Origin: Ascidia mentula
Lineage: Eukaryota; Chordata; Ascidiacea; Phlebobranchia; Ascidiidae
Reading direction: 5' to 3'
Length of the DNA: 64,000 bases
Assembly (NCBI GenBank): GCA_947561715.1
Contig: OX387197.1
Location: 8,119,001 to 8,183,000 of the forward strand
Below the pieces are notes generated by a model, which saw nothing but the letters and a program-made list of their open reading frames with translations, was not told the origin of the DNA and made no database searches. Position 1 is the first letter of the stretch, and every line of letters starts with the position of its first letter. A program made the translations under genes and the position numbers. Below are positions 24,680-35,642 of the stretch, piece by piece.

Positions 24680-25289
24680 GGTGCCAAGTTAAACTATTTA
24701 AATACACTTGCTGTGTAAAATTAGGTTAGGCAAGTTAAACTACTTGAACAGTTCGACAAAAAACATAAACACCACTGCTGCTTCCGTTTTCCCACAGTTC
24801 GCATTGACTAAACAAGTGATTGCGGTAGATACAAAGCAATATATCGCAATTAAGTTACTCCCTTTTTTACCTAAAGCCACACACTGCTAGTAATTTGCCT
24901 CCGGAGTTTGCGTAACTTTCCGGTCAATAACAAAATCATTTTCTGTAGCGTCCCGTTATCCAAACAATAAACTTTAGTCAGTTTTAACGGGATGCGAGTC
25001 ATTAAACGACAGCAAAAATTGACTTGGACAAGTTATAGCGTAAGCATGATTATAAGCACTGACGACTTTGGTCTTTAAATTTTTAAAACACCTCATTTTT
25101 TTTCACAAGTAAACGCAGCGACTGTTTTGATTTTTTAAGTATTTCACAAAATATTACGACTACATAGTTTATTACCAACGAGCACTTTAATGCGGTCGTA
25201 ACATAATTGTTAAAACCAAATTATTCTTCTACTATTTTCTTTTCGGAACTAACCTTATTCTGGGCAAATTATATTGCACAACATTGACT
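24680..25289. other. Intronic/upstream space between CWH43-like gene and giant-gene exon
   Basis: No coding exon or stop-bearing terminal exon can be read on the minus strand here. It is AT-rich and should hold the promoter of the CWH43-like gene. No clear TATA box. Confidence 0.6.
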
Positions 25290-28200
25290 CACGGTAATAT
25301 TGACGACGTCGACGCTTCTCTCATAGTCAGCCGAGGACGATACACTGAACAATATGTTCACTGTCCCCGGTTCGGCTTCAACAATTTCCCGGCTCACATC
25401 GGGCGCCAGGCTGAGAATCTGTATGTCGAAAGTAGCAAGAATGGGGACGCCCCTTTGTAATGGATATTGCGTCCATGTAACTTTCACCGCGGCGTCGGTG
25501 ATTTGGAAAATGTCGTACGAACATTGGACCAAAGCCTGTGTGGTTGAATTTGAATCAGTACAGCAAAAAACAGGATAAAGTCGCAAGTCATTTGGAAAAT
25601 ATGAACAAAAAATATTTCATTACCTTCTCCAATACAATGTTATTTGATGAATCCCAATCTTCGTTGCCGTAAGTCAGCAGCTCGGCAGCAACATACACCT
25701 GTCCGCAGTAAGCAAGGTCCACTGTCAAGATGCTTAAGGTGCATTTGCTTTCCACTGTAAGCACTCGTTGGGTTTCCGACCACTTCCATTTTGTGTTTAC
25801 GAATACGTTCGAGGAAATGAAAAAAGAACGATAATAGATTGCTCCTGATAATGATATGGCCACAAGCTGTTTGTCGTTCGGCTCCAGTGAACTTTGGGTT
25901 TCCAATTCAGCATTTTTTGAGAGATACAACTGAATGGATGGCATCGAATCGGCAAAATAGTCCAAGGTCTGTAGAAGATTGTGATAAGAAAGTGGATGAC
26001 AGTAACGTATATGCTTGGTCAAGCGGCTAGATTTTATGGTAACGAATAAATAATTATTTACAACGTGACAACAAAACGTCAGTATTAAATTTTGCGCGTT
26101 GTTAAATATAGTTACACAAGAAGCATAAAAGAATATTGTTGGCACCAAGTTGCTGATATCGCTGTCTGGATGTGGTCGTATTTCAGTTGTGACGGTGATT
26201 TGCAACTCGCCATCTTGCACGATCGGTTCCTCGTTTACATTCTTCAAGTAAAACATCACTGACGACGAGACATTGGATTTGCCAAGAGAAAAGTCAAACG
26301 GGACATTGCTGCATTTTGCCTGCGATAAACAGAAGTGACGTATTTAGCAATCAGATCAACACTTGACAACAACAAATATCTGCACATAACTGAGACAAAA
26401 AAATGCGAAAAGCTTTCTACAGACTAGTTTTCTAACATTACTGATTAGTCATTGCCCTGAAGTTATTGGAAGTTTCAAAAATTTTTTACACATCATGTGG
26501 CAAGTTTATTTAAGCTACATTTATATTCAGTGACTTTTCATTTACATTTTTAAAAATCAAACCCAAACGTTATGTACACATGCCTTTATAATTTGCATCT
26601 GTGTGTTATCCAACCACGATTCACTTTCACGGGATGACGTCACCATGCCGATGAAATACATGGTGTCGCGACACAGATACTGCGGAATGTACACGCGTGT
26701 GACAAGTTGAAAATAAAACGTTCCACCAAACAGCAATTGATGTTTGAGCTGCGAGGTTTGCGTGATACCCAGTCTATGAACTGAAAAGAGGTGTGTTTGA
26801 CACAAGAAAATTTTTCTCGGCGATGTGTTTTCCGGTGTATTGTAGTTTACCTTCGGGTACCTCTACGAAGCTGTAAGGCCGCAGCACCCGTGTTTGAGAA
26901 ATGAAAAAATTTAAATTTAATTCGAGTTTTCCGGTGGTCGTATTAGGTTGGATAGTGTGTCCAGCTGCGTTTCTCACTAATCCAGAAACCTTTGAAAAGA
27001 TGATTCAAACTGAAAATTTTAGATGTGGGAGCAAGCAATTATCACCACCTTAGCAGAAACTGGAGCATTAGAAAAAACGAACTCCTGTCCAATTTCCAAC
27101 GACATTTCCTCGAACGCGAATAAATTTCCCGGACATTTAATTACAACCGTCTCGCATCTAAACACACAAGCAACATACCTCTGTCGTTCGTTAACCTTTA
27201 CAACAATGTTTAAATACCTAAATTAAACTTTATCCGAGTGAACCAAACACGTCAAACTTCGACCACAAGAAACAAAATACCTGACAGATCCATCTTCTGC
27301 AAAATTATCGATTCCTGGGGGCATTTTCCCGGATCCGAGCCTGACACAAATCAAGGTTTCGCTTCCGCAATACTTCAGTGCATGTTTTGGGTCCAGCAGA
27401 ATTCCGTCAGCATCAGTGATACGGGATTCCGACACAAAACCACCTGAAGACTGTGACGTTTCCTCGTGGATAGCATGGACTCCAGAGGAAGGCGAGTACG
27501 GAAGGTAAACAACATTACTACAAAAATTTTATGGGTAAAACCGCCATTAGCGATGGACTTCACTAGGTGACTTATTGATAAAATTTCAACATATTCTGTT
27601 TAATATTTATATTCGTATGGGTACAAAAAAAACATTACAACTTTATTGGAGCCAAAATCTTTATACAGAAATTCTGTACATGTGAATATTTTATATGTTT
27701 ATTTACCTGCTGACAAGGCTGCTGTCGGAACGTGATGAAAAGCAGAAATGGGGATCCACCCACTTCATGACGTCGTGTTGGTATATGGAGAAGTCAGAAT
27801 TGCTGCTTGTTATATCAACGGTCAATTGAAAAGGACAAGACGTTGCAGTGGTCCAAGATTGACATTCCAATCGAAACTCTTTGACGGCAATACTTACTTT
27901 GTCTAATATCCGCCATACAATAAAAACAGCGTTTAAGATATTGGAAATGGAAACGAAAAGTGTTTTGTCACCGTTTGGTACAGAGAGTATAACGATTTTG
28001 TGACATATACAGCAGGCCTAAAACATGTATTAAACGCAAATTCAGCAACCAAGTAAAAATAAGTATTTTTTGGGTATAGCAGACGAGTGAGGAATGTGAT
28101 TTACCGGAAAGACAAGCGATCGGCGAGTTGAGAGATGAGAGGAAAATTGTTTGTTGGTTGTTGTGATAAACGAGATCATTTAATTCGTCAGTTGGTTCAA

Positions 28201-31200
28201 CCTCAAGCTGAGTGGAAAAATATGCAAAACTCAAATCAGGAAACATTTCCACCAACGCCACAGTTTTTTTCTTTAATTCAAGAGAATTTAAACGTTGACA
28301 GCTACATTACTACACCACCATCATTTTAATATTACGACTAAACACTAGTGTAAGCATATTTTTAATGATACCACAAGAGTGATGTTATCCGAATTGCACA
28401 AATTCGTTTCTCCGGTTGACAAACTTCGCCGGTAGGTGGCGTCCACGCGCACACTGTTGTCGTACATTGACAAGGAAGCTTTTCGCCTGAAATAAATAAC
28501 ATATGAAGGGTATCAAGGTCAATGATATCTCGTATATTTTCACTGCGGGAAGTAAAGTTCTGTGAAACTTGGACCATAGCGGATTTTATTTGTGCAAGTT
28601 ACAAAAAGTCTCAAAACATACCTCGATCTCACAGTTGCCTCAAAATCAGAAACATCGCCTTGGACGGCATAATCTCTGTTATCCAAAAGGGCGCCTGATT
28701 CGTCTTGCCACATCAGATATAGAAAAACTGTATTAATACAAATTATAATTTTGCATATATTTTTTATGGATACGTTTTGCAAATGATTATGATGTTTGGA
28801 AACGAAGAAACATGAAAATAGCAGTTGTTGGATGGCATACGACTGGGGTTTTTAAATTAAACAATCAAAAACGCAAACCAAAAATACGGAAGAAAATGAG
28901 ATAATAATAATGATTAAGTTGCAGACAGCGCCCACTGTTTCGACCTAACAGATATTCAGAAAACCAAACATATTTATCAACATTTTGTTTAGTAAAGGGA
29001 CAGGAATAATATAACAGCAAGAGTTAGCACCTTTGTAGTGATTTCCGAACTCTGTGTAAAGTTTTATTGTACACTGTGGGTACATAGTACACCATAGATT
29101 AAACGACACGGATAATCCGTCGTTGCTGTCAAGCAGTAGATGCCCGGTTGACGTTATAGCAAAATCGGTCACGGCCAAAACGTCTGTTGAGAAGTATGTG
29201 GGGAAGTTTACCACGTTTGTCTAAGTGTTTTAGTTTAGAAACAAACCGTTTGCGCAACTTCTCATCACTCTCTGAACTCCGTAGTTGTTGTTGACGTCGA
29301 CCTCCAAGAAACTGTCCTGTCCTGCCTACGCACAAATACAACAAAAACAAAATCGTTGATCCACAAATACTCACTCGCTTAAAAGGTCCCGTTACATCAA
29401 CGAGCAATATACGGGGAAAAAGTAAACATGTTTTAACAAACATAAACAACAACGAAAAATATTCAAATAGTTGAACCAACTTACTTTCAAAATTGCATAA
29501 ATCGGCCCACAGAAATCTGTCAGAGGGGCAGTGGTGGACAACGGGTAAACGTCATCAACAAAGTGACGCGTGATTTCGCCATTTGCCACCGCGCCCCCAA
29601 CAGGGGACAAATACATCTCGGAAAATTGGTTCGACGTGTCGTCAGGAAAACCGGAGTTGGAAAACCAGAGTGACAAGCTTATAACATATTTGACCCATGG
29701 TAAATGTTAAAAAAAAATAGAACGTGACTGAGTTTTTTAAAAATACGCGACTCGGAAAATCGCTTTTGCTGTACAGCGGTTTGAACTGATGTATGAACAA
29801 TCTGTCATTAACAGCGTTAATATTGATTTTGAACTTACCTATAAGAAATTGCAGTAACCGCGCCTTCAGCGGCACTACGTGCTACAATGTGTGACGTAAT
29901 ATGTGCCGAGCTCCCAATGATCGGAGAAATGGCGAAATGAGTGATCTCTATATCCTTCTTATCTATTGAAATGCGGTATTTTTAAATGGCTAAAGTCATT
30001 ATTGTCAGACTTGGCGTTACTTACTAGAAACTTCCAGCGGCCGAAGCATCCCATCTACAGAACCTCCGAACCACTGAGTGGACAAATCTTTCGGCAAACC
30101 GTCTTCCAATAAAACAAAGGCGAAATAAAGATGAGGTTCCTTATTGTTCTGCAAGAAATGTTTCGCTCATACGTCGAGGTAAATACTACTTATTTGCTAA
30201 CAGCTGGGATCACCAAACAATGGCCTGCCGGGTTTAGGCCCCACAACACAAAAACAATTTTTTAACACTACACTTCCCGATAAATCTCGTTTTTTTTCTG
30301 TACGTCACCACGCGACAAATTTGCTTTGCTTCTGCATTTCTGGCACCGTAATTATGAATTATTGCCTCATAATGCCCTTTACAAGGAGGTCATTTTCATA
30401 AAAATAATATTTTCTCGAACAGTTATCCGTTCACCGATCGGCACTGACCCACATATATATATAACTTAGGAGAAAAGTTTGGCGACCCCTGCTGGCCTAT
30501 AGGAAAACAACCTCAATTTGGGAAATTGACTGTAAGCACAATAAACTGTCTGATAATAATGAGCACACAACACTTGGGTTTATCATTTTACACAAGTTGG
30601 TTTAGAAACACTCACCACGTAAGTTGCGAAATTTTCCCACTTCAAAACAATTTTGATTCCCGAAAAATGAACAGAACTATCTCGCTTTATAGAAATTCTG
30701 CTGACGTCTTTTGGCATTGTGATGTCACGCACGATTGAACAACGGCAAGTTACTGCACTGCAACTTGGCAACTGATTGTTCGCAGTCAGACATACCTAAA
30801 GTTTTGTGATCATTACAACCATCACTGGGGCCAAAGAAAAACGGCAAGATTTGTTGTACCTGCATGGATAGCAATTCACTCCGGATGTCTGAGTTGTAAA
30901 TGTTGGTAAAGATTAAATCTATGTACAATGTTGTATCCACGTTCGACCAAATAGCGTCAACAGTGCCGATTTTCGGAAACCGGTACGATGCGTCGGAAAT
31001 ACTGGCAAATTCTAAAAAAATAGTACCAAAGTGAGAACTGAATTACACAAACTTCTGGACGTCGAGCATACAGCTACTTATTTGTTCACTATATTTTTTC
31101 ATGATTTAATGTTTCGCTAGCTTTCGGATAGCACTAAAAATGCTGAAAATACCATCAATTTAAAAAAACACCTTACGACAAAATTTGCTTGCAAGCATAA

Positions 31201-34200
31201 CGGAAAGTAAGCATATCATGCGTAAATAGGAAAAACAAAGGCTCGAAATATCTCTTACCTGTTTTGCAAAACACGTTAACAGCAATTTCAGTTGTCGCCA
31301 TATCGACAGTTGGAGTTTTGAGTTTGCAAGCGTCGAGTAATTCCACGACATTCGCTGCCACTAATGACAACCGATCCCGGAGGTGTTTAAGCGACCACAC
31401 CACGCTATCTGGAGGTTGTAGATTCGTCTCACCACAGGAACTTGTCATTAACTCAACCTCGTAAGGTGTGAGAGATGTCGTCCTTACACTGAAGTCAGCA
31501 ACCGACCACCTGATGTTTGAGGACGAGTTGAAAGTTAGATGATCGCCATCTGTTAAGTGCAAAGATAGCGTTATTTAAACACGGTTTGTTGACGTGAAGT
31601 ATTGGAAAGATAAAACCTGTTAAGTTAGGCGAAATAACCGTCTTTGGGAACCTGTTATCAACACGAAAAATGCACAAGAATTTGGTGACAGACGTTTGCA
31701 AGAGTCGAATAAAAAGTAACTTGGTAAATGGGTATATGCCGAAAGCTGACGTGTGTATCTATTACTGGCATCATTTCTAAATTATGGGGTTAAACAACTA
31801 TAGTGATAACCTCACGATGCTGTTTGCTAAAATATAGACGAATACCTGAAAAGAAATAAAAAATAAAAAAAGGTTGACAAACCTGGCCAAAAAACATAGG
31901 GTGCAGTGGAAACGGAGCATCCGCCACACGATTGCAAAGTCCCATTTACAAACGATTGTATTCCATCCGTGTGTACATAACACACGTGATACCACATTCC
32001 TATGTCAAATTGAATTGTGATCTTGCGTTGTGAATCCTCAAGGTTGTCTTGCAGGTCGGAGCCGTACATAACCAAGATCAGGTCAAATTTCTGAAAAAGT
32101 CGAACTTGAAAGCAAACCGACATTACGAAAAGCAAATCTTAAACAAAGAATGAGATATTTTAGGATCATAGTAGGTAGTTGGCGTATTATAAAGTAAGAG
32201 TTTCGAGTAAAGTTACGTTTTGGCCATGGCGATTCGCGGAGAGAGTGAAATAGCGGTGCTCATCGTACAATATCACGCTGTCCTCAGATAAATGGTGAAT
32301 ATTAAACTCCAAACACATCGACCACAGATAACTTCGTGAGTTATTGACTCGGTTCAACTGCGCAGTCTGCAATCCATTCAAGTGAAGCTGCAACAAAACA
32401 ACATTGGTAAATAAATAGTTGTAAACTGAAGTCAAGACAGTAATTTTTTTTTACTACATATATTAACTCGTGTAGTTTCATTGTATGTTTAATGCTATTG
32501 TAATATGTTGAACTAACGGCAAATATAAGTTTAAAAAAATCTTTCAAATGCCAAACAAAACACAAATATTACCAAAAAGTCTTTTTGATCGATAAACCGA
32601 AGATATGCGCTAAAATTTGCATTTGCACCGCATAGGTCGCTATTGGTTCGGATGGCATCTTTAACTGCATTTGTTACGTGCCCAACAACAGTTTGGTGGT
32701 TATATCCAATTCCGCAAGGTAGCGCCAGTGGGACAGTGTCTACCTGCAAACGAATACACTCATAGAAGTGAGAATTGGACCAACATCAGATATATAACAA
32801 ATTAAACATAACAAACGTTTGTTCTGCTTTCAACTGTTGACTATTTATTGAAGAAAATGTAAAAATTTAACAGTCGAAAAAACTAATAGATTACACTTAA
32901 CAATTATTCTGGTTTTAACCAAGCTTCGGTTACAAGTGGATGAGCTATAAGGATTGCATAAAACTCGGAAAAGATTTCATTTTCTTACTCAACGGTTTAA
33001 AGTAAACAGAACTGTAGGCTAAAGGACAGGAAATATATCAAAATGCGATGTGTGCTTACAAAAACTCTTGTGTCTTCGTGCGACAACTCGAAATCAACAA
33101 CAAAGTCGGAAATGGAAACGAACGCAGACGGAAGAGCGACATCCAGCGAAACTTGGACGCTGGCCACAAACAAATCATCGTCATAATCGCTCAAGTAGTC
33201 GACACTGACCCACCGATTTTGCGGTTGAGTGTTTTTGTGGTCAATACCCAAGCTGTGTGCGGTCGCATGTAAACCGGTGTTGGTGGGAAACGAATCTGCA
33301 CGAAAATAAAGTAAACATCCTGTTTTAATTTAATGTGAATAATTTCATGGGCAAAACCTTTTAAATATGCGATAATTGAAAAGTCTCATAGAAAGTTGAT
33401 AACGTGTCGTATAGTGCCGTTGGTAACACGAAATTACAGGGACTTCTGCCGAAAACACAGCTTTCAATCAAAAACACAAACTTACCAGTCGACTGACATA
33501 GTATATTTGCCTTTGTCGAACATGAAGCTTCTACCCATACTCTGTCGACCGCATCGAGATAGACACAAACACCGAGGGTAGATGCGCTGTTTAAGGCCGC
33601 AGGTGTGTACGGCAGCGGCTGGGTGTCAGTGGTCACCCAATACAACTTTCCGTCATTACCATTGATAGTTGTTATGTCCAACCACACTCGGTGAACTGCA
33701 ATCGCAGCCAAAACATAAGTGAGATGAGGTACAACGTAATAACTATTAATATAGTACATAAGGTGCCCTTATTGGTTTAGATCAGTGCTTCCCAACCAGT
33801 GGGTCGCGAAGCTATTTCAGGCGGGTCGCGAAGCATTTCTAAATGTTACAGTTTTCTATTAGATTGTGAAATTATTGCATTATCATTACGTAACAGTTAT
33901 GCAACAATGTTTTTCATTCGTTTGGTCATATCTCATTGTGTGTCGCACAAAAAAACTTGCATTAAAAGTGTGTCGCGAACTGAAAAAGGTTGGGAAGCAC
34001 TGGATTAGAAGATGGTGTGAAGGGCAGGGGTTCTTAAACCATAGGTTTTTTGGGTGGTCACAAAAGGAAAATACAACCTATGATTCATAATGAGACGTGC
34101 AATAATTTATTATCATTAACGTGTAGGCCATCACTCATCAAGTGGTCGCACTCAAACTTAGTTTTTAGGATTGGGTCGTTTAAGCTATGTAGTTGGGTGT

Positions 34201-35186
34201 GGCTACCTTTTGCTCTTCGGAGAAAGGATGAAATGCCATCTGAATAAATCTCTTCGGTTGGTAAAAACAACCTTGCACCAATCGTCTCACACGCTTCCTT
34301 TGCATCGGAAAATGTTGTCGTCGCGCGAGTTTCAAACGTGGCGAGTCTCAAACTTACACCTCCGAACTGGTACCAGTCTAAATTCATGACAGCAACGCAA
34401 TGCCGTTTGTCACAACAAAACAAAAACGAACTAACCGTACAAAGAAGAGTCAAGTCGAGCAGACAACACGCGAAAGGAACTTTCATGTCGACCAGTTGTT
34501 TTCGTTACTTCGTTAAACTCTAAACTGCCCGATGAACTGGAAATGTTCCCAATTATGCGAAGGTTTAAAAGTTATGCGATTCAATCTGCAGTGTGGTAAC
34601 TCTTACCTTTGCACATATACTGTATCGTTGCCTATCATTTTAAACGCGACTGAATCCGGAAGCCACTGGTTTCTGTCTAAAATGAAGCAACACGACGGAG
34701 AGGCACCACCTAGTGTTAACTTGTTTCCGGGCTGTTGGCCGCTTTCACCGCACACGTATTGTTCGTCAACCTCAGATAGCATCCACCAAAAAGCGGGCCG
34801 GTATTTTAAAGAAACAGCTTTTGATAACAGTGGACTTGTGCGCCAGTAAGGGCAACGTACGATGACAAATTGTGCACCTGCATTCATTGTATAAAAAAAT
34901 ATAAAAATAACGCAAGCTAACAAATGCGGTTCCCACCTATGGAGCTCTTGGAAAGGCTGAAAAGGCCGTTAGTGTACGACCACCGTTGGAGAATATCTTC
35001 GGTCGACGCCAGTTCCACAGTTTCTGAACAAAAGCAAGTATCTTTACACATCGTTACATGCAATATACAACGCCAAGAAAATGTGATGCAAGCAATTTTA
35101 ATTACACACTCACCGTGATGTTGGCATGCAGCAATCACATAATAACACCACACAAGAGAAATCCATAATAGGAAAAATAACTCCAT
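25290..35186 (-). CDS. Giant extracellular C-type lectin/LamG/repeat protein, N-terminal part
   Basis: Starts at 35,186 with a signal peptide (MELFFLLWISLVWCYYVIAA), exon end 35,115. Next exons: 35,023-34,937, about 34,882-34,609, then the lectin-like exons 34,430-34,207 and 33,695-33,486. These are followed by 33,297-33,052, about 32,745-32,570, the LamG-like pair, 31,552-31,259, and a long series of repeat exons down to an open donor (ATTACC/GTGAGT) at about 25,290. Phases agree at every join tested in the first seven exons. The protein is Cys-containing, heavily N-glycosylated and without a membrane helix here. Repeats share a D-F-x-[IVA]-x core (SISDFVV, AVTDFAI, DVSDFEA) and an occasional D-x-x-N-N motif (DWDSSNN). 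No stop follows the last donor before the CWH43-like gene, so the gene most likely continues at 16,096. Probably a secreted recognition or matrix molecule; function not known. Confidence 0.75.
28920..28949 (+). repeat. Dispersed short repeat, partial copy
   Basis: GCAGACAGCGCCCACTGTTT then CGACCT matches the left half of the unit seen complete at 36,686 and 58,125. Confidence 0.5.
30202..30493. mobile_element. Probable old hAT-like inverted-repeat element, about 290 bp
   Basis: Left end CAGCTGGGATCACCAAAC and right end GTTTGGCGACCCCTGCTG are inverted repeats with a few differences. No clear target duplication. Intronic. Confidence 0.5.
31883..32387 (-). CDS. LamG/pentraxin-like domain (two exons of the giant gene)
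   Basis: Exons 32,387-32,217 and 32,090-31,883. Motifs: LWSMCLEFNIHHL, a variable strand region, WYHVCYVH, then IQSFVNGTLQSCGG. The W-x-H-x-C and F-x-N-G pattern with paired Cys is typical of concanavalin-like LamG, thrombospondin-N or pentraxin folds. Placed right after the lectin domain, giving an adhesion-protein architecture. Confidence 0.75.
33486..34430 (-). CDS. C-type-lectin-like domain (two exons of the giant gene)
   Basis: Exon 34,430-34,207 reads CCDKRHC, WYQFGG, then TFSDAKEACETIGARLFLP, the classic first half of a C-type lectin fold. Exon 33,695-33,486 gives VWLDI, LYWVTTD, CVYLDAVDRVW and CSTKANILCQ, the second half with the WIGL-like strand and the last two cysteines. The phase-1 intron between them (34,206-33,696) contains a hAT-like repeat. 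The EPN/QPD sugar-binding motif and WND are not evident, so Ca-dependent sugar binding is doubtful. Confidence 0.85.
33783..34002. mobile_element. hAT-like non-autonomous element, 220 bp, in the lectin-domain intron
   Basis: Perfect 15-bp inverted repeats CAGTGCTTCCCAACC / GGTTGGGAAGCACTG. The flanks GTTTAGAT and GATTAGAA match at 6 of 8 positions, as expected of a hAT duplication. Contains several GTCGCGAA motifs. A second start of this type, CAGGGGTTCTTAAACC at 34,025, follows without a clear partner end. Confidence 0.75.
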
Positions 35187-35642
35187 TACTGCACAGCACT
35201 AGACTTGCCGTCAGCAATCTACAGCTTGCCTTCAGTACACTGACTTGCTTTTGTGGCACAAAACTAACATTTCTAGCGATAACAGAGTCAATTGTGGCAG
35301 GGACATTATTTATTCATAAGACGAACAAAATTGTGGGTTAAACTACATTGTTTAGGAGATTAATCACCAAGCAACCAAGCTAGTGGCGAAAAGAAAAAGT
35401 GTCATACAAACCAAAAACCAACGACATCCCCACCGTCATGACGCGATAGGTCTTTTCAAGACGCAAAATGAGTTGTTAGCAACACTGAAACTTTCAACTT
35501 AATAGGTTTTAAAAGGAGATGAAACGTAACCAAAGTCCTCATAAAGTGTGGAGAAAGGTATTGTGCAAGGACAGTTTGCTTTCACACAACCAAACAACGA
35601 ATTTAAGTTTGGTGAAGTTAACAACACGTTCACAAACAAGCC
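35187..35642. other. Intergenic space, giant gene 5' end to ICE2 3' end
   Basis: Promoter region for the minus-strand giant gene should lie here. No TATA box and no gene seen. Confidence 0.5.

Noticed and set aside
29129-29479. Minus-strand 116-aa Arg/Lys-rich ORF
   Set aside because: It runs through an intron and its end is out of frame with the giant-gene exon at 29,214-29,030, which has the repeat-style sequence.
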